DNA of 64,000 nt, taken from positions 42,919,869 to 42,983,868 of the forward strand of contig NC_046683.1 of assembly GCF_009870125.1 (NCBI RefSeq), read 5' to 3'. The stretch is from Drosophila pseudoobscura. Its lineage: Eukaryota > Arthropoda > Insecta > Diptera > Drosophilidae. The position numbers were made by a program, and so were the translations under genes. The notes under the pieces are model-generated. The model was not told where the DNA came from. It did not search any database and was given only the letters and a program-made list of their open reading frames with translations. Shown here piece after piece: positions 48,782 to 61,601 of this stretch. Position 1 is the stretch's first letter; each line of letters opens with the position of its first letter.

Positions 48782-51209
48782 AAATAGTGGGGCAAGGACC
48801 CAGCCAAAACTACGTTCAACATTTTATGGTTTTGCTAAAAAGTTGTATTTTCTGTTTCTGGCTTCGTTCTTTTTTTCCGTGAGTTGCGCTGAAAGCTTTG
48901 CCCCATAACTTTTAGAATATTAATGATGAGCGGAGGAGCTCAACTTTTGCTTTCCTTTCTTCCACATTGCATTATTATAATATGCATTGTTGTTGAAAGA
49001 ATGCAGGAAAGATCAATTGTAAAATGCTGAAGCATTGCTTTGCTCCGAATAATAGACTCTCCCTCCCTATATGGTGTGTCATACATATATATTTCGCTCG
49101 ATTTCCCAGAGATTTTGTTTGATGGGGCAAGTAGGAGTTCAGGGTAATCCTTCCTAATAACCACTGAAAAGGTCAGCGAGCAAGCAAAACGTTTCAATTG
49201 TAAAGGTCACCAGGAAGGAATTCTCCGTGTAATTGATTGGATTTGAGAGCAGCCAGAGCAGCGCTGATGATGATAGATGGATGCTTTATTTGCTGTTCAG
49301 TTGCTTGTGTCGGAGACGTGAAAGTTTTTCTCTTTTCTTCAGCATAATTCGTTCGATTTGTTATGGCAAAATTGGGAAACTTCATTGAATAGGGGAGTAG
49401 TGTTTGTCTGAAGTGAACTCGGAGGGATCTGGAACGAAATGCTACAGGGAATGATAGTATTTGCCTCCATATTATTGTAAAGATATCCGCCCTCAAAGGA
49501 TTGTAGGGTATGAGCCCATACAAATGCAGTGGCAAGTCAGAGATCCAGAGATCCATTCTCTTATCAGCCTCAGAGAACATTGGGTATGTTCTTTCTCATT
49601 CATCTATTAATTAAACCTCGTCTCAGGAACATCTGCCCCAAATTTCTTCTTATGTTTTGATCAAAATGGTTTAGCTGATGTTTTGAGTATTATATGGCTA
49701 TAATCCAGCATGGACTTTCACTAATACTTTCCCTTTTTCTCTCCCTCTCTCTCTCTGTGTTTGTCTTTCTCCATATCTGTGTGTTCTCTTTCCCCCTGAG
49801 CCTGCTCATTAGCGTTTCATAAATTTGATTAAGACAATTCCAAGGGGAATCTGTTGTTTGCCTGTTTGTCTACGAAGGGGAGAATGCGCGTATTGGAAGC
49901 AGGACAATGACAGCCACAGCCACAGTTACAGCCCAGCTCTTATCCCCCTAGCATTTGGCAAATTAGCAGGCCATGGCTATAGCCATTGCCACCACCAAAA
50001 TGATGCACATATTGCATACGGCTACCGCCACGGCATGGCCTAATATATGGGGTGGATATACTAAATAACCCCTCATTTCCGTATGTACATATATTCATTT
50101 GTATGCAGATATACAGTGGAGCATGATGGAAAGTCTTTTAGAATTTCGACGCCACTTTAATTGGATTAATTTGCATTAATATTTATTAGAGGTTAATGCA
50201 GACAAAACATCAAATGGAGAACGGAACCTGTGGCTATTTGGGAAGCGAAGAAGAAGCTATTTCATATTGAATACAAAATTTGTTCTTCCTTCTGCTTCCT
50301 GCTGCTGCCTCCCCAGAAACATGGCCACTGCCGAGTCGCTGATGGGGGAACGTGGCTAAAATGTGCACTTGGAACTTGGAACTTGGAACTGTCAAAGCAA
50401 ATATGTCAAACATGGCAGAGTTTGTCGTCGGTTGTCCTTGGCTGCTGCAGCAGGAGCATTTTTTCTTGCCTTATTTGCTTTGCTTTCGAGCGATGTTTGC
50501 CTTCTTATGCGAGTATGCATGTGTATCTGTATGTGTATGTCCTGGCTGATGGTGGTACTGGCACTCCCGCTGTTGCGTCTTCCATTCCTGCTGCTGCTCT
50601 TGCTCCTGCTCCTGCTCCTGTGATACTCGTTCTGCTGCTGCTTCTGCTCCTGCATTTGTTTGTTAGCAAACATGTAAGTTGCCTTTGGCCAGCGCCCCAG
50701 GAGCCCCGGAGCAGTTAGAGAGGAGAGATACAGTGCGACGGCAAAGAGCAGACAGCCGAGACATCGCTTACTTCAATCATCTGGCACTTGGCTGGGTCCC
50801 TCTCTCTCTCTGTGTCTCTGTCCCTCAGTTCCTTTTCCTTTATGTCTGGCAACGCTTCTGGCCCCTCCCTTTACACAAAACTAAAATCTATTTTACAATG
50901 CATGAACGTAGTTTTTCCTTGGTGAATCATTTTCTTGGGTTTCTGGTAGTTCCGCCTGCACGTCTTCTCCTTTTTTTATTTTGAGCTTGGTGCCCATTTT
51001 ATATTTTTTGGCAAACACTTCATACTTCAGTCCGCAACCCTATATCTCCCCCTAAAGCCCCAACCCCAACCCCAACCCCTCCGCTCATGATGTATTTGAT
51101 TTCGCAAAGTGCGCGCTGGAAATTTGATTTCGACTGCTGCAGTCATAGCAGCAGGAGCAGGAGGCGGCGATGTGGACGAGGACGAGCCATGTCTGCCATG
51201 TGCCAGTAC

Positions 51210-51238
51210 CACACACACACACACACACACGCACACAT
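51210..51238. repeat. CA dinucleotide repeat
   Basis: About 11 uninterrupted CA units plus degenerate flank. Confidence 0.85.
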
Positions 51239-52086
51239 CCAATGTCCTCTCGTGCGGCAAACACAAAGCAACCTCTTCACAATCTCTTTCTTGGCCTTTG
51301 TCCTGCTGCTGCTGCTTCTGATGCACATTGTCATATGTTCAGTGTTCAATATCTGGATACAGAACTGGGGGCAAATAGCTTTGATTCGGGACATCCTCAT
51401 AAGCTTCAATTATCAGCGCGTTATTCTTAACCTCTTCCCAATGGTACAGAAGAGGAAATCCCGAGGAGGGCAGAAACTATCGGAAGAGCACTCAGAAGAC
51501 TATATAGATTTAGTTTCTAATCCGCATTACTACTGCAAGCTTCTTTAAAATTCTTGATTCGTGTATTTTAAATTGACATTTTAGTGCCTCTCTTTCTCAT
51601 CGCTTCATACCTTATAATTACCCCTGCCTTCTGAAGTTCCAAGTGCCATCTTCTTCAGCTTCCTGCTCCCTCTCCAGCCTTCACATCAAATCCAACTTTC
51701 TGTTGACATCAGCCAGAGCTACCAAACCTCAACCCCACAATCAGATACACCTTTCTATGGAAAACAAAAGCTAAAATCCATTAACGTTTTGACGCCATCT
51801 TCTGCCTGAGTCCCAGTCCCAGTCCCTGGTCCCTGGTCCCAGGTCCCATTGCCGTTCCAGTGAAGCATCATATAACTATAACTATAATGCTTATCACGCT
51901 CCACACTCCAGCACGCTGAGGACTTTCTTTGATTATCCTCAGAGCCCCACATCCGCCCAAACCCACCCCACCCAATGAGGCGAAAACAAATGACAAACTT
52001 TTCAGCGCTCTGGATTCGAATTTAACTCGTTAACAAACCATAAAGTAAAATTTATGTCTTCTACGTGTGTGGGCTGAGGACAACTG

Positions 52087-52087
<1 letters not shown>

Positions 52088-52118
<31 letters not shown>
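52088..52118. repeat. GA dinucleotide repeat
   Basis: About 15 GA units with one A interruption; a dense potential GAGA-factor site. Confidence 0.85.
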
Positions 52119-52119
<1 letters not shown>

Positions 52120-52524
52120 GTCCCAAAAATCTCACGTAAAGTCTACCCCTCATAGGTGCGAAATCGCTTTCATCTAACCCTCCGTCTAACTATCTGTATC
52201 TCTGTCTATCTTTATTCAATCCATCCGAACTTTCCGTTAGAGTTCTTGTGTGTTGGGTCCTTCCTGCATCTTTACTTTGATGTTATATTGTTGGGTGCTA
52301 CGGTAGGCTAGAGCTACAGCTACAGCTCCAGCTAGAGCTAGAGGGTAACTAGACAGTTAAGAGACAATCGAATCGAATCCAAGGGAAAACGAAAGGATGG
52401 TCGCAGACAGACAAATATGGCACAGGGCGAAGGAAAAAGAAAATCTTCCTTCGACGTTCAATGTTCAATGTTGCATTTGAGGCTTTGACTGCGTCACTGC
52501 ACGTCTATAACATTTCCCTGACAC

Positions 52525-52563
52525 ACGACTACGACTACGACTACGAGTACGAGTACGAGTAGG
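52525..52563. repeat. CGACTA to CGAGTA hexamer array
   Basis: Three cgacta units run into four cgagta units. The second half is the same hexamer as at 2177-2219. Confidence 0.8.
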
Positions 52564-54149
52564 TAGGTATGTACATGTGTATGAATGTATCTAAGTATCT
52601 ACATATAGTACATATGTGAGAATATAACTGATATTTTACGTGCTACAGAAGCTATTTTCCTACATATGTGTGGGTAATGATTCGGTATGTTCGGTATATT
52701 TTATGTCCTTGGATAAATTGAATTTCACAAAATTGTTGAAGCATAAAACCTGCTTCAAGTGAAATTTTAGCGTGCTCATTCTCGTATAAAATAATGTTTT
52801 CTGTCTGTCATTCCACTGAAGAAGAAGACATGGAAGCAGGAGGAATTCTCCATCCTCTATCGAAGAAAAGAAATGCCGCGTCACAGAACATGCAACAGCA
52901 AAAACAACAAAAACAACGAAAAGAAGAAGCCAAGGCTAATTTACAAGGATGGACAACATTTAAGTCAGGTCTAAGCGGGAAGGAGCTGGTGGGGCAGGCG
53001 GGGCAAGGGGGCAAGCGGGGCAAGAAGGAGTATAGTGAATGGGAGATGTGGGTCGGGACACTGGCAAACTTTGGGACTGCTGTTTTGTCAGGCATATCCT
53101 CCACATCCATATCCACATCCACATTCACGCACTCGCACACACATCCTGCAACCATCCGCCGCTGTCAACGGGGGCTCAACCGGCAATCGCCACTTCCGCA
53201 TCAATGCTCCAATTCGATATGAAGCGAAAAATCAAACCAAAGGCAGAGCAGAGCAGAGGAGATGAGGGGCAGTGGCAGTGGCAGTGGCAAACGAGAAAAG
53301 GAAGACGAGACCATGTAGGAGATGGAAGGGTTCGGTGTGGGACAAATGAACCACAACAAAATGTCCGCAGAATACAAATTATATTTGGTAATCCCATTAT
53401 GCAGAAATTTAAACTAATCTCTTAATTTGAAGCAAAGAGTAAGTCGCCTCTAAGGAAAATACTGGGGAGAACATTCTACACACCTTCGATCTCTGATCGA
53501 TTCCATTAAAAGTACAACACAATTTCATACATAGCACTCGTAGGATTCGATGCAACTACGAGTGTTATCGGGATTAAAACCCCCATAAAATAAAGCTCAA
53601 AATCTATTTTATCATTAATCAGCCCGTGTATCTAAGACTTCGACCTTTCATGGACAGACACGATTTCTCCTTCTATTTGGCCTAGTGGATTTTTTCTAGC
53701 ATTTTTCTGAACTAACAAAGAGTTGGTGCTGGCGGGGGAGAGGCATGTAATGAAGAGATTTATCATTCCATTAACTGCTGGTGACTGGGAAGTTTCAGTC
53801 CCGGATTCTCTGGTCTGGTCTGTGTTGGCAGTCCTCATACAAATTGCTCATTATGAGAATGTAACTCTATCCCTCCCCCCCACTCTATCAAGCATTTTCA
53901 TTGTGGGAGGGAAATCAAATCCTTGATTTAATTTGTGCTTCGCTAAGCTTCACACTCAACTTACTCCCACCCAACCCAACCCATTCCTCCAATTCGCACT
54001 CTGGCATTCTCCAACCCCATCCAGAACCCAATGCCAACCTTTATTTTAACCCTCTATATTTGTACATATGTAAGCTGCCACGCAAAGCGTTAGTAGAAGG
54101 GGAGGCCATTGCCTCATGACGTCTGCCAAAAACACTTGAATGGGCGCCT

Positions 54150-54185
54150 GCCTCAGCCTCAGCCTCAGCCTCAGCCTTAGCCTCA
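54150..54185. repeat. CCTCAG hexanucleotide repeat
   Basis: Six copies of cctcag, the last one mutated to ccttag. Confidence 0.85.
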
Positions 54186-55564
54186 TAATGTGTCGAAACG
54201 GGAAACGAACTTTGGGGAAGACGTTTAAGGTCGTCGCAAGGAGCTCTGGAGCCGTTAAATGTGCATCTAACTGACACTTGAGCGCAGTTGCCTGACAACT
54301 GGTTAAGTTGAACAAAGGTTCCATCTCTGATTGGGGGACGGGAAACTCTCCGAGGAAGGGCGATATTTAGGCAACTCTTGTAATATTAATTTATGGAAAT
54401 ATTTAACATTTTCCACACTTAACTTGAGCATTTTATGGTCAACAGTTTTCGAGAACCTAAATGAGCGTAAAACAGCTGCCGATGCGGCCCGAGACACAGA
54501 CCCAAAGGCACAGATCTTAGACCTGGAATAGCCCATGAAATGACCGAGGGACAAGGACCCAGAAGGGGGTACGATTGGGTGGGGTTATATGTGTATGGCA
54601 TCCAGGCAAGCAGAAAATAGGGCAACAAATGAGGTAGATAATTCCATAAGCAAATTCGCAGATTACAACCCCGCAAATGGCATCCTTGACCAAAGAACCC
54701 ATCATATTTTCGCCGTAACCTCTCTCCATCCCCCATCCCCATCCCCATCCCACTCAACTATTGTGGACCCCAAATAACAAGGTCGTGCGGCACTTCGTGT
54801 GTTGTGTTCTTTTCAAACCAATAAATGTAAAATTTTCCTTAAGTACATAACAAAAGGGATCATAAAATAAACCAATAAATACTGTAGTAGAATTTTGGGC
54901 GCTCTCTCCATGCTCTCTCTTTCTGTGGCCCCCCTCCACTATCTTGCTGCGGCATGGATTTTGTGATTTCATGCTGAATATTTTTCTCCTTGAGACTTAC
55001 TTGGAGAACTGTTGTTATTATTGTTTGGTCGCTATAAAATGCGAGGCACACAGGCCCGTACAAGTACAGCAGAAGAGACATCAAATAAGATATAATAAAT
55101 TTATGCAAATGCCTGTGGGTGACGGGGGAAGGGGGAAGAGCAATGCTCGCATGAGAGGTACTTCGGCTCTGCTTAAGCTGCCAAATTGTAACTGAATATC
55201 AAACAATGGCATCCTGCCCCAATTCCATTGAACCTTGAGCCCAACAAAATTAACATTGAAGGCCTTTTAAAAAACATCGTAGCATTCATAGAAAGAGGCC
55301 TTGCTAATTGCTTTGATTTGAAGGGTATTTTATGGTGAAATATGGATAGATTTGAAAACATAAATTTACATAATGCAACATTTTTACTCACGAACTAAGC
55401 CGAATTTGTTGGATGGATTTGGGATTTTTTTAGTTATAACTCAAAATGAGTATAGGGGTAAACAAAAATATTCAATAATTCATAAATAAGAATACTTTAC
55501 GAATACTTAACATTTAACCAAATTTGGTTAACACAAGAAATTGATTCTTAAATTAATTTTTCAG

Positions 55565-55723
55565 CTTTTGGTCTCGGTCTGTTCCTGGAAATGCCCTTAT
55601 ACGATGCACGCAGACCAGTTACAGTGTATTCCCAAATGGTGTTATCCGAAGAGCCATTCTAAGGAGTTTTCGACCGCCGAGCTGCTCACGCTTGCGCAAT
55701 TAGTGGTCCGAAAGGATGAATAA
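55565..55723 (+). pseudogene. Coding-like fragment abutting the repeat, origin unknown
   Basis: After a TTTTTCAG acceptor-like word at 55557-55564, about 160 bases of balanced composition stand out from AT-rich DNA upstream. One frame runs to TAA at 55721-55723 and ends STAELLTLAQLVVRKDE, which reads like a genuine C-terminus, but two other frames are also open for over 90 bases. The TAA is formed at the junction with the repeat head. It could be a captured exon piece or chance; I do not recognise a family. Confidence 0.25.
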
Positions 55724-56842
55724 AACGAGGGGGAACGTTGTGAGTTGCTGCGGACACCGCAACTCTACAGTTATACCCGATACTAAGTCAGTATGGCTCT
55801 CTTCCGGCAGACGGCGCTAATATTAAACGAAACGACAAAGAGTGTGTGCGAGAGAGACAGAAAATCAGTCTGAGCGTGACGTCGGGCGCTGCGTAGCCAC
55901 TGAAAATTGTTTTTGTCCTTTTCGGCTACAAAAATTATCCGATCTGATCAAAATTCAGCAATCTGATAGATATGATCATTATCTATGATTCTGCGTTTTT
56001 AGTTTTCTCAAATCTGCAATATTGTGGATGCAACAGATTTTCGTCCTTTGTGGGGGCGGATGGGGGTGGGGCGAAATTCTGAGATATACGTTTTATAGTG
56101 ACATCTTAAAGGAGTGTGTGTACCAAATTTGGTTACTCTAGCCTTAATAGTCTCTGAGATTTGTGGTTGCCTCAGATTTTCGTCCTTTGCGGGGGCGGAA
56201 GGGGGTGTGGCGAAATTTGGACAGGAAACGGTCAAGGTCCGATATCACAGGAGTGTGGATACCAAATTTGGTTGCTCTGGCTTTTATAGGTTCTGAGATC
56301 CTTGAACTCATATTTTACAATTGGCAAAACCGACCATGAAACCTGTGTGTTAGAGTGAGACAGAGCGAGAAAGAGTGAAATTGTTTTCGTGATTCTGGCT
56401 GTAATAATTATACGATCTGGTTCAGATTTTGCACTCTAGAAGATATAGTCATCTTCTACGATTCTGCGTTTTTAGTTTTCTCGTATCGTCGAAATTGTGA
56501 ATGCCACAGATTTTCGCCCTTTGTGGGGGCGGAAGTGGGCGGGGCAAAGTTTTGAAATATTTTTGGAGCAGTGACATATCACAGAAGTCTGGATCCAAAA
56601 CATCGTTGCTCTAGCTCTTATAGTCTTTGAGCATTAGGCGCTGAAGGGGACGGACAGACGGACGGACGGACAGACGGACAGACGGACAGACAGACATGGC
56701 TCAATCGACTCGGCTATTGATGCTGATCAAGAATATATATACTTTATAGGGTCGGAAACGATTCCTTCTGGACGTTACACACATCCACTTTTACCACAAA
56801 TCTAATATACCCCAATACTCATTTTGAGTATCGGGTATAAAA
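55723..56842 (+). mobile_element. DINE-1/Helentron-like dispersed repeat, longest copy
   Basis: About 1.1 kb, non-coding. The head AAAACGAGGGGGAACGTT is followed by a GAGTTGC/GCAACTC stem and ttatacccgatac. The tail holds a GACG/GACA tract (56651-56694), then the catggctc, tcgactcggctattga, aatatatatactttatagggtcgg and cgttacacacatccac words, and finally an inverted repeat atactcattttgagtat before cgggtataaaa. The tail block is the one I know from DINE-1 (INE-1) type rolling-circle relatives. There is no transposase frame. Internally the element is duplicated (see the separate entry). Copies at 33477 and 44025 share the head and orientation. Confidence 0.65.
55984..56640 (+). repeat. Nested internal duplications within the dispersed repeat
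   Basis: The word cagattttcg[tc]cctttg with its GGGGGCGGA tail occurs at 56034, 56173 and 56507. The first two copies are 139 bases apart; the first and third are 473 apart, and tctgcgtttttagttttctc at about 55990 and 56463 repeats at the same 473-base distance. So a large unit was duplicated, and one copy contains a smaller 139-base duplication. Confidence 0.75.
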
Positions 56843-59455
56843 AGGGAGAGGGAAGGGCCACTTCTTTGCTTTTGCATAAAATATGAAATCAATTGCCCAT
56901 ACCAAGCCGCACTTTTATGTGCAATTATTTACACATTTTAGTGTTATCAAATTGTTTTCCAATTGTGCCAGTGCCTGTGCGTGTGCCTGCCTGCTGTAGC
57001 TGCTCCTTTAAACTCCACACGAGTATCTGTATGTATGTATGTATGTATGTGTGTGTGGATGCGTGTGCTGTGCGTGTTGGTGCCTGTCAAATGGCAGTTT
57101 AACGGCTTTAAGTGCCTTGCTGGCTCTCTTGCATGCACGTGCCTCGTTTGCTGCTGTTTATTCCCCCCTTTGGATAATATAACGGGGAAAGGAAATGAGA
57201 AAAAATTGTGAATGGCATTTGTATGTGAAGAGGCTCAGCTCGGCTCGGAAACTGTTTAACATTCATTTGGTCAACCAACAGGCCAGGCCAGGCCCGACCC
57301 GCCCACACTCTGCTCCACTCTGTCCCGTTGCTCTACGCGTTTGTCTGCTTTTGTCCCACTCACACACTGCTCCCTCCCTCCTGCCGACTGCTCGCACTTC
57401 CACGCTCATTTTTTCGTTCTTATCGCTTGGCCATGCGACGCTTTTTAAGTAGCCGCCAATGCGTTAAATTGTGTTTTGCGATTATCAGGAGCGTCCTCTC
57501 TTGTGGACCGCTCAATCTCTCTCTCTCTCTGCTTGGCCTCCCTATCCATATGACACTTTCCCGTTAATGGGGGAGGGGTGCAGTGGGAGTGAGCAGAAAA
57601 GAGTGACTTGTGGGCCTCTCATAAATGGCGCTGAAAGCGGGTACACCTGCGCTCCTAGCGGGGCTGCTGATTTTCCTTGCTTCTGTAGGTGTGACCCTCT
57701 CTCTCTCTCTCGCTCTCACTCGCTGTCGCAGTGTGTGTGTTTTTGTGCGTGTATTTTGCAATTTATTTTAACGGCTCACGCTTTTGGACCCTGGTAACCG
57801 CTTTTAATGCCCCAAACGCGTCGAGCTAATTTTGTGGCATTTTTATGCCACCCCCTCATGCCCTGTCCCTGTCCCTGTCCCTGCCCACAAGGTGTGTCCC
57901 AGCTGTGCGATCATTTTTATTTTGCTTTTGGACGATATTACGCGGTAATTAGATTCTAAAATATCCCATAAAATATTCATGCGTCATCCATTGTGTCTTT
58001 TTATGGCACCTAAACATATGTAACTGCATATACATACATATGTACATATGCTGAATGCATACGTACGAGTGTGTGTAACAGCCGCTGCCTCTTTGGAGCC
58101 ACTTTCCGACCATACATACATATCTCTTTCGCACTCATCTCTCGCTTTGGTCAATTTGATAGCAGCAAAAGCATTTAAAAGCCATGAAAAGCATCTAAAA
58201 CATAGCATGACACAAATGAGAGTGGAATGGAAGGGAAGGGATTCCGAAGGGAGGTCTGAACACCAGAGCGCGAAAGAGGAGCAAATTTACAAATTAAGCA
58301 AATCAAAAGCAGACAGAGGTTTGTCGGCAAAGGTTATGGGGTGGTGAGTACACCGTATGTATCGTATGCCGGGAGTCGTGTGGGTGTGAGTGTGAGCGTG
58401 GGCGGGGGTATGGGGACAGAGGTCGTTGGTCGAGGGCAGAGGCAGCGTTAAAAGCGCGACTAATGAATAAGTAATCAGGAAGCGCAAGTCACTTTTTTCG
58501 ACGCTGCTTTATGGGGTATGCGGAGTATGCTGGGACCCAGAAAAATTAGTTTCCCAATAGATCGACGTCCTAAAATTGTATTCGGGAACAAAAAAAACTG
58601 GCTTCCAGTAAGTAGTAAAGACAGGGTATTCCTCATTCGCATATAACGTCTGCTACACTGCTATCCATGCCAGCCAAAAAACAAGCAAACCTTTGATATA
58701 TTTGTCCCTCTGAGTGAAAGGTCCATCTGGTGCAGGGCTGCTTTGCTCTGGGTCTGGCTCTGACTGTGGCCCTGGTCTCTGGTTTGTCTCGGGTTTGTCT
58801 CTCCATTTGCTCGACCAGCTCGAGCAGCAGAAGCATTAGGACGCATATAATATGGTTATATTCATAAAATATGAACTCTCTGCTCCACTCTGGGTGACAA
58901 CTACCAAAGACTTCCATTCCATTCCTTTCCCACTACCACTCTCACGCCCATCCCCATCAGCATCCCTACACTCCCATCCTGCTAACTAGCTTTGTATGCC
59001 AGTAACATTTTGAAGCGTCTTGTGGCGCATAGTTGCGGGCTAACAAAATGCTGGTTAGGGAGGCTTTGGGGTGGTGGTGGGGGTGGTGCAGAGGTAGGGG
59101 TGGAGGCCCTGTTAGTAGCCACATAAGTGTTTGTGTGTGCCGCAAATTATATTTGTACATTAAGTTTTCGCAGCGGCAGTGGCAACAGCCAAAGGCGAGC
59201 CATCCGTGGTACGGCAGTTGACTTTGTTCCTTCAGCGGGAGTGGGGCAGGAGGGCAGAAGGGCAGGAGGGCTGGAGTAGGACCAAAGGGAGCAGCATCCT
59301 TGTGGTTGGCGTTGGCTTTTGCAACTCCTCAGCCTGCTGCTCCTCATCGTTTTCGCTGTCGTTGTATGCCACAAAAATTCCTAAGAGCTCATTAATTATT
59401 GAGATACTATAAACAAGCTGAAGCTGTGCTCGCTTTTCTCCCTCTCCCGTCCTCT

Positions 59456-59489
<34 letters not shown>
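59456..59489. repeat. CT dinucleotide repeat
   Basis: About 14 uninterrupted CT units after a CCCTC-rich lead-in. Confidence 0.85.
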
Positions 59490-59493
<4 letters not shown>

Positions 59494-60194
59494 GAGCAAA
59501 AGGAAGTCAAGCTCGTTTGTGGCCGCCTACAGCCTCAGACACATTTGCAACGTGCCCCGGCCCTGGCCCCGGCTCAGGCCCCCGCACCCAATCCGAACGA
59601 AAGTGGACAGTTTTTCTTTCGTACATACATACCTACATACATATGCATGTACACACATACATACATATACCCCTGTTTGACGGAAAAGTATTTCGGGCTT
59701 CGCATGAACTTTGAGATTCCAAGTCCGATAATCGTTACTCTAATAATGCAATTTTATGATTTTTTGAATATTTATTCAGTCTTCAGGCTTTTCGAAAGCA
59801 GTTCAACAATTTTTGTGTAATTAAGAAACAATATTCCAACGATCCAAAAAGTATGCTACGATTTTTTAAGTTCTAAAATTAGTTCCAAAGGTTTTGCAAA
59901 TATTTGAAATGTGACAGATAAATTCGTAAATAAATTCAATCTATCTGAAATTTTTGTTCTTACCTATTTACAGCGTCTCATTGAATCCTATCGAATCCTC
60001 TTGTATCTTAGATCTACAGATTAGTTCTAAATCAGGTTGCATATGCCTAGGTGAGATAATCTATTTGAAAAATGTTCATTATAACACCGAATTTCAAAAT
60101 TATTTTTCTGTGATAGAGTAGCTCTTGATAAGCTCTATAATTGGCGCTCACGTTGTTTTTTTCTGATACATTTTTTTCATATCTCTTTAAAATG

Positions 60195-60226
60195 GTTCTA
60201 CGAGAATAGATAGTTCTACGAGAATA
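60195..60226. repeat. Short tandem duplication
   Basis: GTTCTACGAGAATA occurs at 60195-60208 and 60213-60226, period 18, inside an AT-rich island. Confidence 0.8.
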
Positions 60227-61579
60227 TGATTTTTAGTTTTTCTTTAAAATTAATTTAAACCTCTGTCACATTTCTTGGCTTAATAAAGGCTAACAAATAT
60301 ACCGTTAACCGACATTGGGAAAATTGGCATTTTTTTTATATAGTTCAATATATTAGAAAGACTTAGAGGAAAAACTTGTATCAATAATCATCATTCTTAT
60401 AGGAGAAAATAGTAAAGAAAAACTGGACTTAGGGAGACTTGAGTTAGTGAAATTCTAAATCAATTGGTGAAATTAGCTGAGTTTCAATATATTTAAAAAA
60501 TAATAACGGGACAAAAGTGTGTGACTTTACATTTTTAGGCCTCGGTGGACTTCTCCTTGGAGATACCCATGTATGCCCTTATCTAGACAGAGATACATAT
60601 CTCTAATATCTGCTAGAGTACAGCACTCTTCGGCTTCCCGCGAATAGCTTTCGATTTTCAATGTGCTCCGCATTTGCCATCCCCCAAGACCCCTTCTTGA
60701 GGCACTTGCTTTCATTTTATTCTCTACTTTTACTTCATTTTCCTCACCACAAACACTCAAACTCTTACACGCACACACACACATATAGCATTCCTCTGCA
60801 GCCACGCATACACATACACGCGCCTTTCGCTCTATTCATAATTTATGCCAAAAGCACATTGGGCCATCCATGCGCGCGCTTACCCATTCCCATCCCATCC
60901 CATCCCCTCTCATTCCCATTCCCATCCCATTTCTGTTTATTCCCGTTTCCCACCATTCAGTGCGAGGACCGGAAATGCCACCATATATGTGTTCGTGGGG
61001 ATTCCTTGGGGCATTCAGGGTGGCGGTAGCAGTGGTAGAGGCAGTGGCAGGGGAGCCGGGGACTGGTGCGGTCTGGGACTTGGGGGCAGACGACAATGCG
61101 TGACAATAAGAGGCCACGGCTGACACTTGAACTGCGCTCCTATTGTCATTTAGTTTTGTTGCTGTTGTTGCTGTTTTTGCTGTTGTTTCTGTTGTTCCTG
61201 GAGGAATCCCAACCCCAATTTGCACGCTCTTTTCCATAACGGCGAATGCAGTTAGCATGCCCCTGCCCCTGCCTCCAACCCACAACACCTACCCCCATTC
61301 GGCCACAGTGCCACCCGCTGTGCAAGGTTTGGTTCTTGGGCTCTTTTTGGGGGCTTTTGTGTGTGTGTGTACTGTGGCACATAATTTTTCCAACATCCTT
61401 AAATGCCCCCCACCCACCCTTTTCTTAAATGCCACAGAGTGCTAAATTGCACACACTCACACATATGTTCTGCCCCTGGGGGATGGGCAAGAGAATGAGT
61501 AGCATTAGTAATAATATTTGACCCATGCACTACAATTAACGTCACCCACAAAATAGACAACAAACGAAATGGGGACACC

Positions 61580-61601
61580 CATATGTACGTACGTACATAT
61601 G
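61580..61601. repeat. 22-base perfect palindrome
   Basis: An uninterrupted self-complementary sequence beginning CATATGTACGT. It is embedded in TATG/TACA-rich DNA, so it may have arisen from simple-repeat slippage. Confidence 0.8.

Larger units (their letters stand above)
44081..55564. other. Spacer, mostly non-coding
   Basis: No multi-exon gene found. It holds triplet, pentamer and dinucleotide tracts (44803-44833, 45288-45307, 48037-48064, 51210-51238, 52088-52118, 52525-52563, 54150-54185), a palindromic Zelda-like site at 45898-45912, and the small frame with CTCF-like palindrome at 48581-48781. The longest frames (for example 46785-47348) are driven by lysine/glutamine-rich tracts. Confidence 0.45.

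Noticed and set aside
57949..58134. Small frames with repeated cysteines and tyrosines
   Set aside because: They derive from TATG/CATA repeats read on the minus strand.
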